Positions 62,091 to 64,000 of a DNA stretch of 64,000 nt are shown piece by piece (the stretch's first letter is position 1; every line of letters begins with the position of its first letter). The notes beneath the pieces were generated by a model. It saw nothing but the letters and a program-made list of their open reading frames with translations. It had not been told where the DNA came from and did not search any database. Made by a program: the position numbers and the translations under genes. The DNA comes from Lota lota (taxonomy: Eukaryota; Chordata; Actinopteri; Gadiformes; Lotidae), in the NCBI GenBank assembly GCA_026745465.1, contig JACYXH010000211.1:56001-120000 (forward strand), in the 5' to 3' direction.

Positions 62091-62504
62091 AACACAGAGG
62101 TATATTAGGTGCAGGACTGTAATGCCCAGACGCGTTGGCAGAACTCTTGGAACTCGGAGCTCAGGAGGCGACGGGGAGAGGTTTACAGCCGCGAACTAGT
62201 GAAGGGGTCTGGCAAGGTGTTGCCGTGGTAACGGTGAGAAAAACGAGCCGCATTTGAACAAATGCCAAGATGACACCTTTACGACCTCTGCGACTGTTTC
62301 TCCTCCTCCGTCAGGGCGGTGTGTCGAGCGAGAGACAGAGAGTCAGAGGGGAGGGCTCCGTTTGCCTCCCTCCCGCCTTCTATAACGTGCACGACGTTGG
62401 GCCAATCACTTCACGCATTCAACAAGGCAAGGTTGTGTCATTGTCACCTTCACCCCTTTGTGCCTTTCTCTTCCTACGTTCCCTACATTGTTATCTCTCC
62501 CTCA

Positions 62505-62523
62505 GCCCCCCCCCCCCCCCCCC
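62505..62523. repeat. Poly(C) tract
   Basis: About nineteen consecutive C residues. Confidence 0.9.
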
Positions 62524-62816
62524 ACCCCTCCAAGCCTTGTCTTTCTCCTGTTATCAAACTCACTTCTGACCTGCTCTATCAATCACCCAATCAACACACA
62601 CTACACCCGCCCAGTCCATCCCCTTCGTCTCCTTCTCCTCCTCTTCCTCTCTCTGGATGCTGCTTCTCTTTTTGTGCTCCCTGCTCATTGCCTGCTCCAA
62701 AGTCAAACTGTTATGTTATTGATGGGATGGCTGTTTCTACTGCCGCTTCTGTCGTGTCCTGTAGTGGTATGTAAAAAAACAAACAAAAAAACGCATCTTA
62801 ATCTAGGAGAGATGGG

Positions 62817-63000
<184 letters not shown>

Positions 63001-63218
63001 CCCCCTCCCCCCCTCCCTCTGTCCACACATATACACACACACACACACTCAGAACACAAGACTGGCATCATCCCTGGGCCCTGTGTGGCCCCTGAGTTCG
63101 GTCCCCGGGCCCCTCTGCTGCAATCAGTCATAGCAGGTAGAGCAGGCCATCCATCATGGAGGACAAAGCTGCCTTCATGCCTCTGGCGCGTCATGCAAAG
63201 CACACCTGTGAACGCACA

Positions 63219-63220
63219 CA

Positions 63221-63254
<34 letters not shown>

Positions 63255-63266
63255 TGCGCTCACACA

Positions 63267-63296
<30 letters not shown>
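63219..63296. repeat. (CA)n microsatellite
   Basis: CA in two blocks separated by CTTGTGCGCTCACACACTCT. Confidence 0.93.
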
Positions 63297-63297
<1 letters not shown>

Positions 63298-64000
63298 TGT
63301 GTTTCCGTGGTGACATTGTACTGTTGTCTGGAAAGCTGTTCCGCACTGCCTGACTATCCTAGAGAATTGATGGGAAAGGAAGATGGAAAGATGAATCTAA
63401 AAGTGTAGGGTTCAGAAGTCCTGTCATGTTTTTATATTTCGATGATGGACACGCTTCGCCGACCTTGCATTACTACAGTATTGAACTTTTAAAAAGGGGA
63501 TCTGGATCAATTTATTATATATAAATTATATTATATTATTATATATTATATTAAGTATATTTATCATATTTGTTGAAATTCTCTTTACATCCTGACACCA
63601 ATCAATCACTCAAATGTTACAACAAACAAAATAACAAAATCCGGTATCTGGGGCTGTCGCAGGCCTTTAATAAGCTCGTCCAATCACCTCATGATTGGAT
63701 GGCCTGCCTGTCTGTCTCCCTACCTACCCGCCTCCCTACGCACACTCTGCCTGTGCACTCATGGTGCATTCCCGAAGTATTCCACCAGGACAGGCTAACG
63801 CTAAAGATAGCGAGCTAGTCACGTGTTTAGGGGGAGTGGCTTAGGATGGAGGCCTGAAGGGATAGGTGGGATTCTTTTCAGTTGGATACCTTAAAAAAAA
63901 CCTCGATTTTTCCAGTTGGTTTTTGATATCTTAAGGCACGAATAAAATATGACTTACTTCATATTTAATCATGGATATGGAGTCAGAGAGAGGTTGAAGA

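Overview
The window is vertebrate nuclear DNA, almost certainly from a teleost fish. The genes are split by GT-AG introns into short exons with matching phases. The spacer carries fish-type interspersed repeats and is crowded with very long CA/GT, GA/CT and poly-C/G tracts. That density of dinucleotide repeats recalls cod-like fishes (Gadiformes), but this is an inference from repeat content only.

Four protein-coding genes can be assembled exon by exon, and every junction keeps the reading frame. (1) Minus strand, 2223-8088: a TRIM25-like E3 ubiquitin ligase (RING, two B-boxes, coiled coil, PRY-SPRY), 8 coding exons, about 617 aa. (2) Minus strand, 9742-18106: rasal3, a SynGAP-family Ras GTPase-activating protein (PH, C2, RasGAP, C-terminal coiled coil), 19 coding exons, about 1170 aa. 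(3) Plus strand, 21742-50132: sec14l1 (PRELI/MSF1, CRAL-TRIO, GOLD), 15 coding exons, about 748 aa, with a 14.4-kb first coding intron. (4) Plus strand, from 54317 and running off the right edge: endov (endonuclease V), first five exons (168 aa), including one GC-AG intron.

Layout: 1-2.2 kb is the flank and 3' UTR of the TRIM gene; 2.2-8.1 kb TRIM; 8.3-9.7 kb spacer and rasal3 3' UTR; 9.7-18.1 kb rasal3; 18.1-21.7 kb divergent spacer holding the presumed promoters of rasal3 and sec14l1; 21.7-50.1 kb sec14l1; 50.1-54.3 kb its 3' UTR and spacer; 54.3-58.1 kb endov; 58.1-64 kb repeat-rich, apparently a large endov intron. The first two genes are immune-related (antiviral ubiquitin signalling, haematopoietic Ras control); SEC14L1 is reported in vertebrates as a brake on RIG-I signalling while TRIM25 activates RIG-I, so their proximity is notable, though no functional link is shown here. 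ENDOV cleaves inosine-containing nucleic acid.

Most long open frames away from these exons are artefacts of repeats whose unit is a multiple of 3 bp (18-bp, 33-bp) or of dinucleotide arrays. The most useful anomalies are a truncated RING copy that forms a possible alternative first TRIM exon, a degenerate extra copy of TRIM exon 2, a TTAA-flanked inverted-repeat transposon, dinucleotide repeats placed directly at splice sites, a GC-AG intron, a 33-bp array carrying about 15 TGACGTGG motifs, paired ETS-RUNX sites upstream of rasal3, and several strong hairpins. I found no convincing new multi-gene system.
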